This document shows positions 45,145-53,844 of a stretch of DNA of 64,000 nt, in pieces. The position numbers and the translations under genes were made by a program. The stretch's first letter is position 1; each line of letters opens with the position of its first letter. The notes beneath the pieces are model-generated. The model ran no database searches and was not told the DNA's origin. It saw only the letters and a program-made list of their open reading frames with translations. The stretch comes from Pseudomonas mucoides (GTDB lineage: Bacteria; Pseudomonadota; Gammaproteobacteria; Pseudomonadales; Pseudomonadaceae): positions 310,001-374,000 of the forward strand of contig NZ_JACOPW010000001.1 of the NCBI RefSeq assembly GCF_015461845.1, in the 5' to 3' direction.

Positions 45145-45821
45145 AGCTGAATACATTTGTTGAGCGAATGGCGGCTTACGATCTAGAGCGAGACAAGCCA
45201 CAAATAATAGAAGACTTACGTCAACTGAGTACCAACCGTACCTTGCTGAGCGAGCACCTTTACAACATTATTCAGCAAGAAGGTTTCAGCACACGCAACA
45301 GTATCTATAGCGCTTACGCTTTTGTTCTGCATTACAACGACCTGTTTACTGTTCGTTTGGGTTTTTGGTCACCGGTCTCTTCTCAAGACGAAAGTGAAAC
45401 GTTCATCTACGATTTGAACCACACCCACGACTTTGAAATCTATGCCATGGGTTACAGCGGCGACGGCTATATAACCGTGACCCGAAAAATACTTGATGAC
45501 ACACCGATTCGCGTGAATGCAAGACCGATACTCGGCGAAGAGCGAGTACTTAAACTCGCACCCGGCGAGGTCCTGCACATGCTTCCACTACAGGAAATAC
45601 ACAAGCAGCTCCCCCCGAAAACAATGTCCGCTTCGTTGAGTTTACTGATCCATCCTCAACGATCGGTTAAAAACGAAGAAGCGTGGTGCTTCGACGAAAA
45701 CTACATACCGACTTATCCCGGTATTGCTACGCAGGAAACAGCGTTCTTTGAAAAAACGCTGGCACTGCTTAATAGTGGTAGTCATTCGCTACCCGATAAA
45801 AACCAAAGGAAGAAAACATGA
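45141..45821 (+). CDS. Cupin-like protein, second gene of the peptide-linked operon
   Basis: A 226-residue soluble protein that I cannot name. After a helical N-terminus (1-45) comes a beta-rich core with LNHTHDFEIYAMGYSGDGY, giving His94, His96 and Glu99, close to the cupin HxH-x3/4-E pattern, and later LAPGEVLHMLPLQEIHKQ with His146 and His154 where cupin motif 2 would be. That suggests a mononuclear metal oxygenase or related enzyme. Start and stop each overlap neighbours by ATGA. The likeliest role, by inference, is modifying the small peptide encoded next. Confidence 0.65.
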   Translation: MKLNTFVERMAAYDLERDKPQIIEDLRQLSTNRTLLSEHLYNIIQQEGFSTRNSIYSAYAFVLHYNDLFTVRLGFWSPVSSQDESETFIYDLNHTHDFEIYAMGYSGDGYITVTRKILDDTPIRVNARPILGEERVLKLAPGEVLHMLPLQEIHKQLPPKTMSASLSLLIHPQRSVKNEEAWCFDENYIPTYPGIATQETAFFEKTLALLNSGSHSLPDKNQRKKT

Positions 45822-45994
45822 ACAAGCCAACGAACAACTGGAATGAAACCCCGCTGCTGCGTGCAGGTACCAACGTGATCAACACTCCCGTCGAGACTAC
45901 CAAGCAATCCCCGTGTGGCGAATTCGTGCTTCGCTATAACGTGGGTAACATCCATGAAATCAAGCAAATCTGGAACGTGACGGCTAACGGCTGA
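45818..45994 (+). CDS. 58-residue peptide, candidate modified-peptide precursor
   Basis: A short gene whose ATG lies within the stop of the cupin-like gene (ATGA), with AAGGAAGAAA upstream. It encodes 58 residues: MNKPTNNWNETPLLRAGTNV, then INTPVETTKQSPCGEFVLRY, then NVGNIHEIKQIWNVTANG. There is one Cys (33), eight Asn and many Thr. No signal peptide or Gly-Gly leader. A strong terminator follows 30 bases later, so it is the last gene of the operon. The coupling to two unknown enzyme-like proteins makes a ribosomally made, modified peptide the best guess, unproven; a small structural subunit is the alternative. Confidence 0.6.
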   Translation: MNKPTNNWNETPLLRAGTNVINTPVETTKQSPCGEFVLRYNVGNIHEIKQIWNVTANG

Positions 45995-46023
45995 AAGCGC
46001 CACCGTTAAACATGCCGCAAGCT

Positions 46024-46051
46024 GCAGACCGATCAGGTCTGCGGCCTTTTT
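46024..46051 (+). terminator. Rho-independent terminator of the peptide operon
   Basis: GCAGACC and GGTCTGC form a 7-bp stem with a GATCA loop, followed by GGCC and five Ts. It lies 30 bases after the 58-residue gene's stop and marks the operon end. Confidence 0.82.
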
Positions 46052-46190
46052 CTGAACGCACCGACGAAAAAACCGGCATCCCTGTAAATTCGTCATCATT
46101 TGCCCCCCGCCCCCGTGATAGCCTTTTGTTCCTTCGGCGTTGACACTTTTGCTCAAGCCCTTCCATTCCAATTGCAGTGGTGGAACTCGT

Positions 46191-47060
46191 ATGTCCAGGC
46201 TTTCCCATCAAGATTTGCGCCGTAACTTTCGCGAATTGTTCGCTTCCAACACCTGCTATCACACGGCTTCGGTCTTCGACCCGATGTCGGCCCGCATTGC
46301 CGCTGACCTGGGTTTTGAAGTGGGAATTCTGGGCGGCTCCGTCGCATCGTTGCAGGTGCTGGGCGCCCCCGACTTTGCGTTGATCACCCTCAGCGAGTTC
46401 GCCGAACAGGCCACGCGCATTGGCCGCGTCGCGCAACTACCGGTCATCGCCGACGCCGACCATGGCTACGGCAACGCGCTCAACGTGATGCGCACCATCG
46501 TCGAACTTGAACGCGCCGGCATCGCCGCCCTGACTATTGAAGACACCTTGCTGCCGGCGCAATTCGGCCGCAAATCCACCGACCTGATCGGGGTCGCAGA
46601 AGGCGTCGGCAAGATCCGCGCCGCGCTGGAAGCCCGGGTTGATTCGGAAATGGCGATCATCGCCCGCACCAACGCCGGCATTCTGCCGATCCAGGAAATC
46701 ATCAGCCGCACCCAGCAGTACCAAGCCGCCGGCGCAGACGGGATCTGCATGGTGGGCGTGCAGGACTTCGATCAACTGGAAAAAATCGCCGAACACCTGA
46801 GCGTGCCGCTGATGCTGGTCACCTACGGCAACCCGGCGCTGCGCGACGACAAACGCCTGGCCGAACTGGGCGTGCGGGTGACCATTGACGGGCATGGCGC
46901 TTACTTTGCGGCGATCAAGGCGACGTACGACAGCTTGCGCGAGCAGCGGCAGATCTTTACCCAGGCGTCCGACTTGAGCGCGACGGAGCTGACGCATACG
47001 TACACGCAGCCTGAGGACTACATTCGTTGGGCCGAAGAGTTTATGCGTGTGAAGGAGTGA
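46191..47060 (+). CDS. Oxaloacetate decarboxylase, isocitrate lyase/PEP mutase superfamily
   Basis: A 289-residue TIM-barrel protein close to P. aeruginosa PA4872, a Mg-dependent oxaloacetate decarboxylase. The chain has [40 protein letters not shown], the metal-binding [24 protein letters not shown] and [11 protein letters not shown] at 46191 ([10 protein letters not shown]) was chosen over an upstream in-frame start. It decarboxylates oxaloacetate to pyruvate, or acts on a related 2-oxoacid. Transcribed alone. Confidence 0.85.
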   Translation: MSRLSHQDLRRNFRELFASNTCYHTASVFDPMSARIAADLGFEVGILGGSVASLQVLGAPDFALITLSEFAEQATRIGRVAQLPVIADADHGYGNALNVMRTIVELERAGIAALTIEDTLLPAQFGRKSTDLIGVAEGVGKIRAALEARVDSEMAIIARTNAGILPIQEIISRTQQYQAAGADGICMVGVQDFDQLEKIAEHLSVPLMLVTYGNPALRDDKRLAELGVRVTIDGHGAYFAAIKATYDSLREQRQIFTQASDLSATELTHTYTQPEDYIRWAEEFMRVKE

Positions 47061-47061
47061 T

Positions 47062-47171
47062 GATTGTTCCCATGCTCTGCGTGGGAATGCCTCAACGGAC
47101 GCTCCGCGTTCGGCTTCGAAGGGACGCGGAGCGTCCAGGGCTGCATTCCGAAGCGGAGCGTGGGAACGATC
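47062..47171. repeat. Nested inverted repeat of the GTTCCCACGC family
   Basis: Inner arms GGACGCTCCGCGT (47097-47109) and ACGCGGAGCGTCC (47124-47136) are perfect inverses. Outer arms GATTGTTCCCATGCTC and GAGCGTGGGAACGATC pair with two mismatches. It fills the gap between convergent genes and resembles the palindromes at 19831 and 30707. Confidence 0.75.
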
Positions 47172-47189
47172 AACGATCAGTGGTGCGGA

Positions 47190-48425
47190 TTACTGCTTGG
47201 TCAATTCCATAATCATCCGCGACAACAGATAAATCCGCGGCGCCACGCTTTCTACCTCCGCGTACTCTTCAGGTGTATGGATATTGCCGCCCACAATCCC
47301 GAACCCATCCAGTGTCGGCGTACCCACACCTGCCGAGAGACTGGCATCCGCCGCCCCGCCGCTGCCTTCTTCGGTCAACTTGCGACCAATTTCGCCGTAA
47401 ATCCCCTGCGCCATGGCCATCAACCGATCCGACTCCGCCGTCTGCGGCATCGGCGGTAATCCGCGCTGAAGGGTGGTGGTGACTTCGGTATCCGCAATCA
47501 GCTTGTCCTTGGAAACCCGCGCCAGATCCTTCTCGATCCGGTCGAATTCTTCCGGTACCGCCGCCCGCACGTCAGCCTTGGCCGTGGCCTGGTCCGGGAT
47601 CACGTTGGTCCGGTCGCCGGCCTTGATCACGGTGAAATTGATGGTGGTTTTCTTCTCTTCATCGCCCAACTTGCCGAGTTGCAGAATCTGATGCGCGGCT
47701 TCCATGGCAGCGTTGCGCCCCAGTTCCGGCGCGACACCGGCGTGAGCGGCTTTTCCTTTGACTTCCACCACCGCCGTCGCACTGCCTTTGCGCCACACCA
47801 CCAAACCATCCGCCGGACGACCCGGTTCGAGGTTGAGGGTCACGTCGTGGGCCTTGGCGGTTTTCTTGATCAGGTCGGTGGCGACGTCGGAGCCGGTTTC
47901 TTCACTGGCGTCGAGCAGGAACGTGATCTGCGCGTAGTCCTTGAAGTCGAGGTTTTTCAGGACTTTCAGCGCATAGATCCCGGCGACGATGCCGCCCTTG
48001 TCATCCATCACGCCAGGCCCATAGGCGCGGCCGTCCTTAATATGGAACGGGCGCTCGGCGGCAGAGCCTTCCTTGAAGACGGTGTCCATGTGCGCCATCA
48101 GCAGGATTTTCGCCTTGCCGGTGCCTTTCAGCGTCGCAATCACGTGGCTGCTTTTGTCGGGTGTGTTGGGCACCAGCTCAATGGTCGCACCGAGCTTTTT
48201 CAGCTCGTCGATGGCGATGTCGCGCACTTGCGTCAGGCCGGGCTCATAGCCGGATCCGGAGTCGATGTTGACCAGCCGCTCCAGCAGTTTCAGGGCTTCA
48301 CCCTTGTATTGCTCGGAATCGGCGAGGACTTGTTTGTGCGGTTCGGCGAAGGCTGCAGGAGCGAAGGCGCCGAGGGCGAGGGTCAGACTGGTGACCAGAA
48401 GGGAGCGAGGGAGATTGAGCGTCAT
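47190..48425 (-). CDS. M20-family metallopeptidase (glutamate carboxypeptidase/CPG2-like)
   Basis: A 411-residue exported exopeptidase. Signal peptide at about 1-27 (cleavage AFA-EP). Di-zinc ligands are in LLMAHMDTV (His, Asp), GVMDDKGG (Asp) and DASEETGS (catalytic Glu, Glu ligand), with a dimerisation lid domain in between and a final His in GGNIHTPEE. Related to carboxypeptidase G2, which cleaves C-terminal glutamate from folates and N-acyl amino acids. ATG at 48425 with AAGGACC upstream. Transcribed alone; probably scavenges amino acids in the periplasm. Confidence 0.88.
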   Translation of the reverse strand: MTLNLPRSLLVTSLTLALGAFAPAAFAEPHKQVLADSEQYKGEALKLLERLVNIDSGSGYEPGLTQVRDIAIDELKKLGATIELVPNTPDKSSHVIATLKGTGKAKILLMAHMDTVFKEGSAAERPFHIKDGRAYGPGVMDDKGGIVAGIYALKVLKNLDFKDYAQITFLLDASEETGSDVATDLIKKTAKAHDVTLNLEPGRPADGLVVWRKGSATAVVEVKGKAAHAGVAPELGRNAAMEAAHQILQLGKLGDEEKKTTINFTVIKAGDRTNVIPDQATAKADVRAAVPEEFDRIEKDLARVSKDKLIADTEVTTTLQRGLPPMPQTAESDRLMAMAQGIYGEIGRKLTEEGSGGAADASLSAGVGTPTLDGFGIVGGNIHTPEEYAEVESVAPRIYLLSRMIMELTKQ

Positions 48426-48542
48426 GAATCGGTCCTTGTTTCGTGTCGGGGTCAAAAACACCCTACCTGACTACGACGCAAGGCTCTAGACCGAATGCGA
48501 CACACAATAATCCATGGCCGAAGATTAACCTGCAGTAAAGGG

Positions 48543-49613
48543 TCAGACCGGGTCGAGCAGTTCACGAAAGGGCTTGCCATTGGTGCGGCAGATCACGCGA
48601 TTGCGGCCCGTGGTCTTGGCTTCATACAACGCCTGATCCGCATCGTTGAGCCATAACGTCGCATCGGTGTGCGCCGTACTGAAAGACGCCAGGCCAATAC
48701 TCAAACTGACTTTCAACGCCGGACTCTGCTCGTAACCCAACGTGGCAAATCGGTCGCGCAGTGCCTCCATCGTCGCAGCGGCGCTGTTCAACGGCATATC
48801 GGGCAGGATCACGCAGAACTCGTCGCCGCCATAGCGCCCGGCCACATCGGCGACGCGCAGGTTTTGCTTGAGCATTTTGCTCAACTGGCGCAACACGATG
48901 TCCCCGGCGACATGGCCGTAGGTGTCATTGATCGCTTTGAAATGGTCGATGTCGATCAGCGCAATCGCCCCGCCCTGCTGCAGGCGTTGGCAGCGCTGGA
49001 ATTCGACTTCAAGTTGATCCTTCCAGGCGCCATGGTTCAGCAGGCCGGTCAGGCTGTCGGTACGGCTCAGGGCCAGCAACTCGCGCTTTTGCTGACCCAG
49101 GGTGGTGGCCTGACGGAAGCAGATCCAGCCAAGCGCCAAGGGATACAGGATCAGCAGCGGCATGCAGGCGAACATCTGCAACGGTGTTGTCAACGGAATG
49201 AACGCGGGGGTAAACGCCAGCCACCCCACCCCCATCCCGAGTATTTGCGCGACGGTGCCCACCAACAGGAATCGCATGCCGCCGATGGCGACGTTGTTCA
49301 TCGCCATCATCGACAGCGTTGCAACGCTGGGCAGTGGATTGAACTGCATGGCAGCGACCCAGAAACCGCCGAGAAAGGCGTCGACCAGGATGTTGCGGTG
49401 CTCGGCGTGAAACGGCACCTTGGCCCGACGTGCCCACTGATAAGCAACGTGCGGCCACAACACGCCGTTGAACAGCATCAGCCCCCACACCCACGGTGCC
49501 GGGTCGAGCGGGTACATCGCCGCGCCCACGCACAACAATCCCAAGGCCAGGCCCAGGGTTCGCGATGTATAAAGCCTCCTGGCTAATGAAAGTCCTTTCC
49601 CCGCTTTTGCCAT
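48543..49613 (-). CDS. MASE2-GGDEF diguanylate cyclase
   Basis: A 356-residue membrane protein that should make cyclic di-GMP. The N-terminal 170 residues hold a MASE2-type sensor with about five helices (LALGLLCVGAAMYPLDPAPW, MRFLLVGTVAQILGMGVGWL). The GGDEF domain starts LSRTDSLTGLLNHGAWK and has the active-site GGDEF in AGRYGGDEFCVIL. The inhibitory site RVAD is correctly placed five residues before, so product inhibition is likely. Transcribed alone; the signal sensed is unknown. Confidence 0.92.
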   Translation of the reverse strand: MAKAGKGLSLARRLYTSRTLGLALGLLCVGAAMYPLDPAPWVWGLMLFNGVLWPHVAYQWARRAKVPFHAEHRNILVDAFLGGFWVAAMQFNPLPSVATLSMMAMNNVAIGGMRFLLVGTVAQILGMGVGWLAFTPAFIPLTTPLQMFACMPLLILYPLALGWICFRQATTLGQQKRELLALSRTDSLTGLLNHGAWKDQLEVEFQRCQRLQQGGAIALIDIDHFKAINDTYGHVAGDIVLRQLSKMLKQNLRVADVAGRYGGDEFCVILPDMPLNSAAATMEALRDRFATLGYEQSPALKVSLSIGLASFSTAHTDATLWLNDADQALYEAKTTGRNRVICRTNGKPFRELLDPV

Positions 49614-49805
49614 AGGGCCTCTGCGCCACTCATCGGAACCGGATTACACCGGGCTTGCAGGTGCGTTTGAAGTCTATCAGGGCGACGTTAAATAGCCATC
49701 ACCGGTGAGCGGCTTGAATACCGGGGTATTGCCACGAGGCGAGTCCCCAATGTTTGGCTATACATGAAGGGAGGGTTCAATCAATAACTCTAAAAAAGGA
49801 GGCCC

Positions 49806-51260
49806 ATGCAGACTTTTCAAGTGTTGATCATTGGCAGCGGTTTTGGCGGTCAGTGCGCGGCGATCAATTTGCTCAAGGCCGGCATCGACGATTTTCGCTT
49901 GCTGGAGCGGCGGGACTTTTTTGGCGGCACCTGGTGCCAGAACACCTACCCCGGCGCAGCAGTGGATGTGCCCTCGCCCCTTTATTCGCTGTCCTTTGCG
50001 CCCTATCGCTGGACGCAAATGTTCGCCCAACAGGCGGAACTGCACCACTACACCCAGTACGTGGTGGAACACTTCGGCCTGCGCGACAGGGTCGAGCTGG
50101 AGGCCAATGTCGAACGCATCGAATGGGATGACGCCAACAAACGCTGGGCCGTGCACACCGGCAGCAAAGGCACGTTTTACGCGCAGTTTCTGATTAACGC
50201 GACGGGGCCGTTGAGCCAACCGGTCGTCCCGCACTTCGAAGGCGTGGAACGCTTTCAGGGCAAGACCTTTCACACCAACAACTGGGACCATTCCTACGAT
50301 TACCGGAAAAAACGCGTGGCCATCGTCGGCAGCGGTGCCAGCGCCGCGCAGGTCATTCCGGCGATTGCCCCGGACGTCGCGCACCTGCATGTGTTCCAGC
50401 GCACGCCGCACTGGGTATTGCCGAGGGCTGACCGCGCGTTTGGTCCTTTCCAGCGTTGGCTGCTGGGCCTGAAACCGGCCTACAAACTGCTGCGCTGGAT
50501 GATCTACTGGCAGTTCGAAACCCGCGTGATTGCCTTCAAATACTCGAAACCGGCGATCCGCATGGTTCAGCATCAGGCCTTGCGCTTTCTCAAGCGCCAG
50601 GTGCCGGACCCCGAACTACGCAAAAAACTGACTCCGGACTTCACCATCGGCTGCAAACGCGTGCTGGTCTCCAGCACCTACTACCCGGCGCTGAGCCGCC
50701 CCAACGTAACGTTGCACAGTCGCGAACAGGGCATCGCGTCCATCGATGAAACCGGCATCGTCACTCAGGACGGCCAGCACATCGACCTCGACCTGATCGT
50801 CTGGTCCACCGGTTACGACGCCACTGACGGGGTGATTTCCTACCCCGTCACCGGCAAACACGGCACACGACTCAAGGACGTCTGGGCGCAGTACCCGCGG
50901 GCCTATCTGGGCACCAGCCTGCCGGACTTCCCGAACCTGTTTATCGTCACCGGCCCCAACACCGGCATTGGCCACACCTCGGCGCTGTTTATCATCGAAT
51001 CGCAGATGAATTACATCCTCGACTGCATCCGTACGTTAAAAGCACAGGGTTTACGCAGCATTGAAGTACGCCCCGAAGCGGAACGTACCTACACTGAAAT
51101 GATCCACAGGGAAATGGAGCGCACCGTTTGGAAGTCTGGAGGCTGTCACAGCTGGTATCAAAGCAAGAGCGGTCATGTGATCGCCATGTTTCCGGGGTTT
51201 AGTTTCAGCTATCACCGATTGACCCGGGCCTTGAAACCGGCCGACCACATTCTGTCCTGA
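49806..51260 (+). CDS. Flavin-binding monooxygenase, Baeyer-Villiger type
   Basis: A 484-residue FAD/NADPH monooxygenase. FAD-binding IIGSGFGGQCAAINL at the N-terminus; the Baeyer-Villiger fingerprint FQGKTFHTNNWDHS (FxGxxxHxxxWD, about 152-162); NADPH-binding VAIVGSGASAAQV. Such enzymes insert oxygen next to a ketone to form an ester. An AAAAAGGAGG site precedes the ATG. The next gene encodes an alpha/beta hydrolase 22 bases on, which could open the ester or lactone, so the pair may form a short ketone-degradation route. Confidence 0.9.
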   Translation: MQTFQVLIIGSGFGGQCAAINLLKAGIDDFRLLERRDFFGGTWCQNTYPGAAVDVPSPLYSLSFAPYRWTQMFAQQAELHHYTQYVVEHFGLRDRVELEANVERIEWDDANKRWAVHTGSKGTFYAQFLINATGPLSQPVVPHFEGVERFQGKTFHTNNWDHSYDYRKKRVAIVGSGASAAQVIPAIAPDVAHLHVFQRTPHWVLPRADRAFGPFQRWLLGLKPAYKLLRWMIYWQFETRVIAFKYSKPAIRMVQHQALRFLKRQVPDPELRKKLTPDFTIGCKRVLVSSTYYPALSRPNVTLHSREQGIASIDETGIVTQDGQHIDLDLIVWSTGYDATDGVISYPVTGKHGTRLKDVWAQYPRAYLGTSLPDFPNLFIVTGPNTGIGHTSALFIIESQMNYILDCIRTLKAQGLRSIEVRPEAERTYTEMIHREMERTVWKSGGCHSWYQSKSGHVIAMFPGFSFSYHRLTRALKPADHILS

Positions 51261-51282
51261 TCACGTTTAAGGAAGTCATCCG

Positions 51283-52230
51283 ATGCTTCTATTGGTCGTC
51301 ATTATCGCGGTTATCGTGGCCTGGAGCTGGTTGAGCTACCCGACCATCGGTTATTGGCTGTACGACTGGAACATGGCGATTGAAGCCAAGCTGTATCGGC
51401 TGCACAAGATCGTCGTGCCGATCAACGAAATGACCGTCTCGACCTGGCAAGGCGGGCCGTATGAGGCGTCCAGCAGTGTGCTGATGCTGCACGGCTACAG
51501 CGCCGATAAAAACCTGTGGTTGCGCTTCGCCCGGCATTTTGTCGGTACGCATCGGGTGATCATTCCAGACATTGCCGGCCATGGCGAAACCGGCTTCAAG
51601 GCCGGTGGCGGCTATGACATCCCGTTGCAGGCCAAGCGGATGATCCAGCTGCTCGACGTCTGCGGGGTCGAGAAAGTGCATGTGATCGGCAACTCCATGG
51701 GCGGCTACATCGCGGCGTGGCTGGCGGCCACCTACCCGGACCGCATCGCTTCTGTGGCGCTGATCGACCCGGCCGGCGTCACTGCGCCCGAGGCCAGTGA
51801 TCTGGAGCGACACCTGGCCAAGGGGCACAACCCTTTTCTGATTCATTCGCGGGAAGAGTTTCGGCGTTTCTACGCCATGACCATGGCCGAACCGCCGTGG
51901 GTGCCTGGCGTGGTGCTGGACGCCGTTGCCCAGCGCTATGAGCAAAGTCGCGATGAGCTGGAAGAAATCTTCAACGACTTCCGCGCCAGCCCGCCGATGG
52001 AACCCAAACTGGCCGACATCAAATGCCCGGCGCTGCTGCTGTGGGGGCACAAGGACCGTTTGATCGACGTCAGCAGCGTGGCCGTCTGGAGCAAAGGCAT
52101 CGTCGATCTGCGGGTGCATATCTGGGACCACGTCGGGCACATGCCGATGGTCGAACAGCCGGCCAATACCGCACGTCTGTATCGCGAGTTCCTGGGATCG
52201 CTGCGCACCGAAAGCCGCTCGCACCTGTAA
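51283..52230 (+). CDS. Alpha/beta hydrolase, membrane-anchored
   Basis: A 315-residue hydrolase. Residues 1-22 form one hydrophobic anchor (LLLVVIIAVIVAWSWLSY). Then the alpha/beta fold: SSVLMLHGYSADKNLWLRFA, nucleophile in VIGNSMGGYIA, Asp in LLLWGHKDRLIDV and His in WDHVGHMPMVE. A complete Ser-Asp-His triad. It follows the Baeyer-Villiger monooxygenase by 22 bases, so ester or lactone hydrolysis is a sensible role. The membrane anchor is somewhat unusual for a cytoplasmic esterase. Confidence 0.85.
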   Translation: MLLLVVIIAVIVAWSWLSYPTIGYWLYDWNMAIEAKLYRLHKIVVPINEMTVSTWQGGPYEASSSVLMLHGYSADKNLWLRFARHFVGTHRVIIPDIAGHGETGFKAGGGYDIPLQAKRMIQLLDVCGVEKVHVIGNSMGGYIAAWLAATYPDRIASVALIDPAGVTAPEASDLERHLAKGHNPFLIHSREEFRRFYAMTMAEPPWVPGVVLDAVAQRYEQSRDELEEIFNDFRASPPMEPKLADIKCPALLLWGHKDRLIDVSSVAVWSKGIVDLRVHIWDHVGHMPMVEQPANTARLYREFLGSLRTESRSHL

Positions 52231-52251
52231 CGCGACCCTCTAACGCGACCC

Positions 52252-52288
52252 TGTAGCCGCTGACGAGCAACGCGAGGCTGCGGCTACA
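52252..52288. repeat. TGTAGCCGC...GCGGCTACA hairpin repeat
   Basis: TGTAGCCGC (52252-52260) and GCGGCTACA (52280-52288) in inverse orientation; preceded by a direct duplication of TAACGCGACCCT (52228 and 52241). Same family as 29161. Confidence 0.55.
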
Positions 52289-52409
52289 CGAGCGGTAGTG
52301 CAGCAGTCCTGGGGAGAATGAAGTCCGTAAGATTCTTCGTTTGTCGGCGCCGCTGAAGGCTGCGATCTTTTCGCACATCCTTTACGTCACCGCGCCGGGA
52401 ATTTCTTTC

Positions 52410-53795
52410 ATGAGCCAGTCACCCTTCGTCAGCCCTGACCTGATCCGTCAACGCTTCTCCAAAGCGATGTCCGACATGTACCGCGAAGAAGTGCCCCTGT
52501 ACGGCGCACTCATGGAGTTAGTGGAGCAGACTAACCAATACGTGCTGGACAACGACCCGCAGATCGCCCGTCAGCTGAACAGCACCGGCGAAATCGAACG
52601 CCTGGATCTGGAACGTCACGGTGCAATCCGCGTCGGCACCGCCGCAGAACTGGCCACGCTCGCCCGTTTGTTCGCCGTGATGGGCATGCAACCGGTGGGT
52701 TATTACGACCTGACCCCGGCCGGCGTGCCGGTGCATTCCACGGCGTTTCGCGCGGTGCATGAAGACGCGTTGCAGGTCAGCCCCTTCCGCGTATTCACCT
52801 CGCTGCTGCGCCTGGAACTGATCGAAGACCTGGACCTGCGGGCCTTCGCCCAGTCGGTGCTGGACAAACGCCAGATCTTCACCCCGGCAGCGCTGACCCT
52901 GATCGAACGTGCGGAAACCGAGGGCGGCCTTACCGAACAAGAAGCGCAGCAGTTCGTCGAACAGGCGCTGGAAACCTTCCGCTGGCACCACAGCGCCACG
53001 GTTACCGCCGAGCAATACCAGAAACTCAGCCACCAGCATCGCCTGATCGCCGACGTCGTGGCCTTCAAAGGCCCGCACATCAACCACCTGACCCCGCGCA
53101 CGCTGGACATCGACATCGTCCAGGCGCAGATGCCTGCCCACGGCATCACCCCTAAAGCGGTGGTCGAAGGCCCGCCCCGCCGGCAGTGCCCGATCCTGCT
53201 GCGCCAGACCAGTTTCAAAGCGCTGGACGAGCCGGTTGCATTCACCGATCAAGCTGAAACCCGTGGCAGCCACAGCGCGCGTTTCGGTGAAATCGAGCAG
53301 CGTGGCGCCGCGCTGACACCCAAGGGACGGGCGTTGTACGACCGTTTGCTCAACGCCGCTCGTGACGAGTTGAAAGACTTCCCCAATGAAGCCAATGCCG
53401 CACGCTACAACGCGCTGATGACCCAGCACTTTGGCGAATTCCCTGACACGTACGAAGGCATGCGCCGACAGGAACTGGCGTACTTTCGCTACTTCGTGAC
53501 GGAAAAAGGCCTGCAGGCGGACAAGCTGGAATCGTTGTCGCTGGAGGATTTGCTGGACGGCGGGTATCTGCGGGTCGAACCGCTGGTGTATGAGGACTTT
53601 CTGCCGGTGAGTGCGGCGGGGATTTTCCAGTCGAACCTGGGAGACGCGGCGCAAACCCACTATGGCGAGCATTCGAATCAACAGGCGTTTGAACAGGCGC
53701 TGGGACGATTAACGATTGATGAGCTGGGGTTGTATGCCGAGACGCAGCGGCGCTCGGTAGAAGAATGCTATGCCACATTGGGGCATGCCATCTGA
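52410..53795 (+). CDS. hglS: 2-oxoadipate dioxygenase/decarboxylase (2-hydroxyglutarate synthase)
   Basis: A 461-residue DUF1338 enzyme that turns 2-oxoadipate into D-2-hydroxyglutarate with O2 in bacterial lysine catabolism. The iron ligands known for P. putida HglS fall exactly at His70, His226 and Glu294, and substrate-binding Arg74 is also present, which makes the identification secure. The ATG at 52410 (MSQSPFVSPD) matches the family start. It stands alone here, without the other D-lysine pathway genes. A hairpin shared with the convergent DJ-1-like gene follows. Confidence 0.95.
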   Translation: MSQSPFVSPDLIRQRFSKAMSDMYREEVPLYGALMELVEQTNQYVLDNDPQIARQLNSTGEIERLDLERHGAIRVGTAAELATLARLFAVMGMQPVGYYDLTPAGVPVHSTAFRAVHEDALQVSPFRVFTSLLRLELIEDLDLRAFAQSVLDKRQIFTPAALTLIERAETEGGLTEQEAQQFVEQALETFRWHHSATVTAEQYQKLSHQHRLIADVVAFKGPHINHLTPRTLDIDIVQAQMPAHGITPKAVVEGPPRRQCPILLRQTSFKALDEPVAFTDQAETRGSHSARFGEIEQRGAALTPKGRALYDRLLNAARDELKDFPNEANAARYNALMTQHFGEFPDTYEGMRRQELAYFRYFVTEKGLQADKLESLSLEDLLDGGYLRVEPLVYEDFLPVSAAGIFQSNLGDAAQTHYGEHSNQQAFEQALGRLTIDELGLYAETQRRSVEECYATLGHAI

Positions 53796-53810
53796 GACAC
53801 ACCCCATGTA

Positions 53811-53839
53811 GCCGCTGGCACAACGTGCGCCAGCGGCTG
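53811..53839. terminator. Hairpin between convergent hglS and DJ-1-like genes
   Basis: AGCCGCTGGC (53811-53820) and GCCAGCGGCT (53830-53839) pair perfectly around a 9-base loop. It is 16 bases past the hglS stop and close to the other stop, so it can end both transcripts. Confidence 0.65.
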
Positions 53840-53844
53840 CGGGT

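Noticed and set aside
52518..53681. 387-codon open frame antisense to hglS
   Set aside because: hglS residues match known ligand positions exactly; the antisense frame is a composition shadow.
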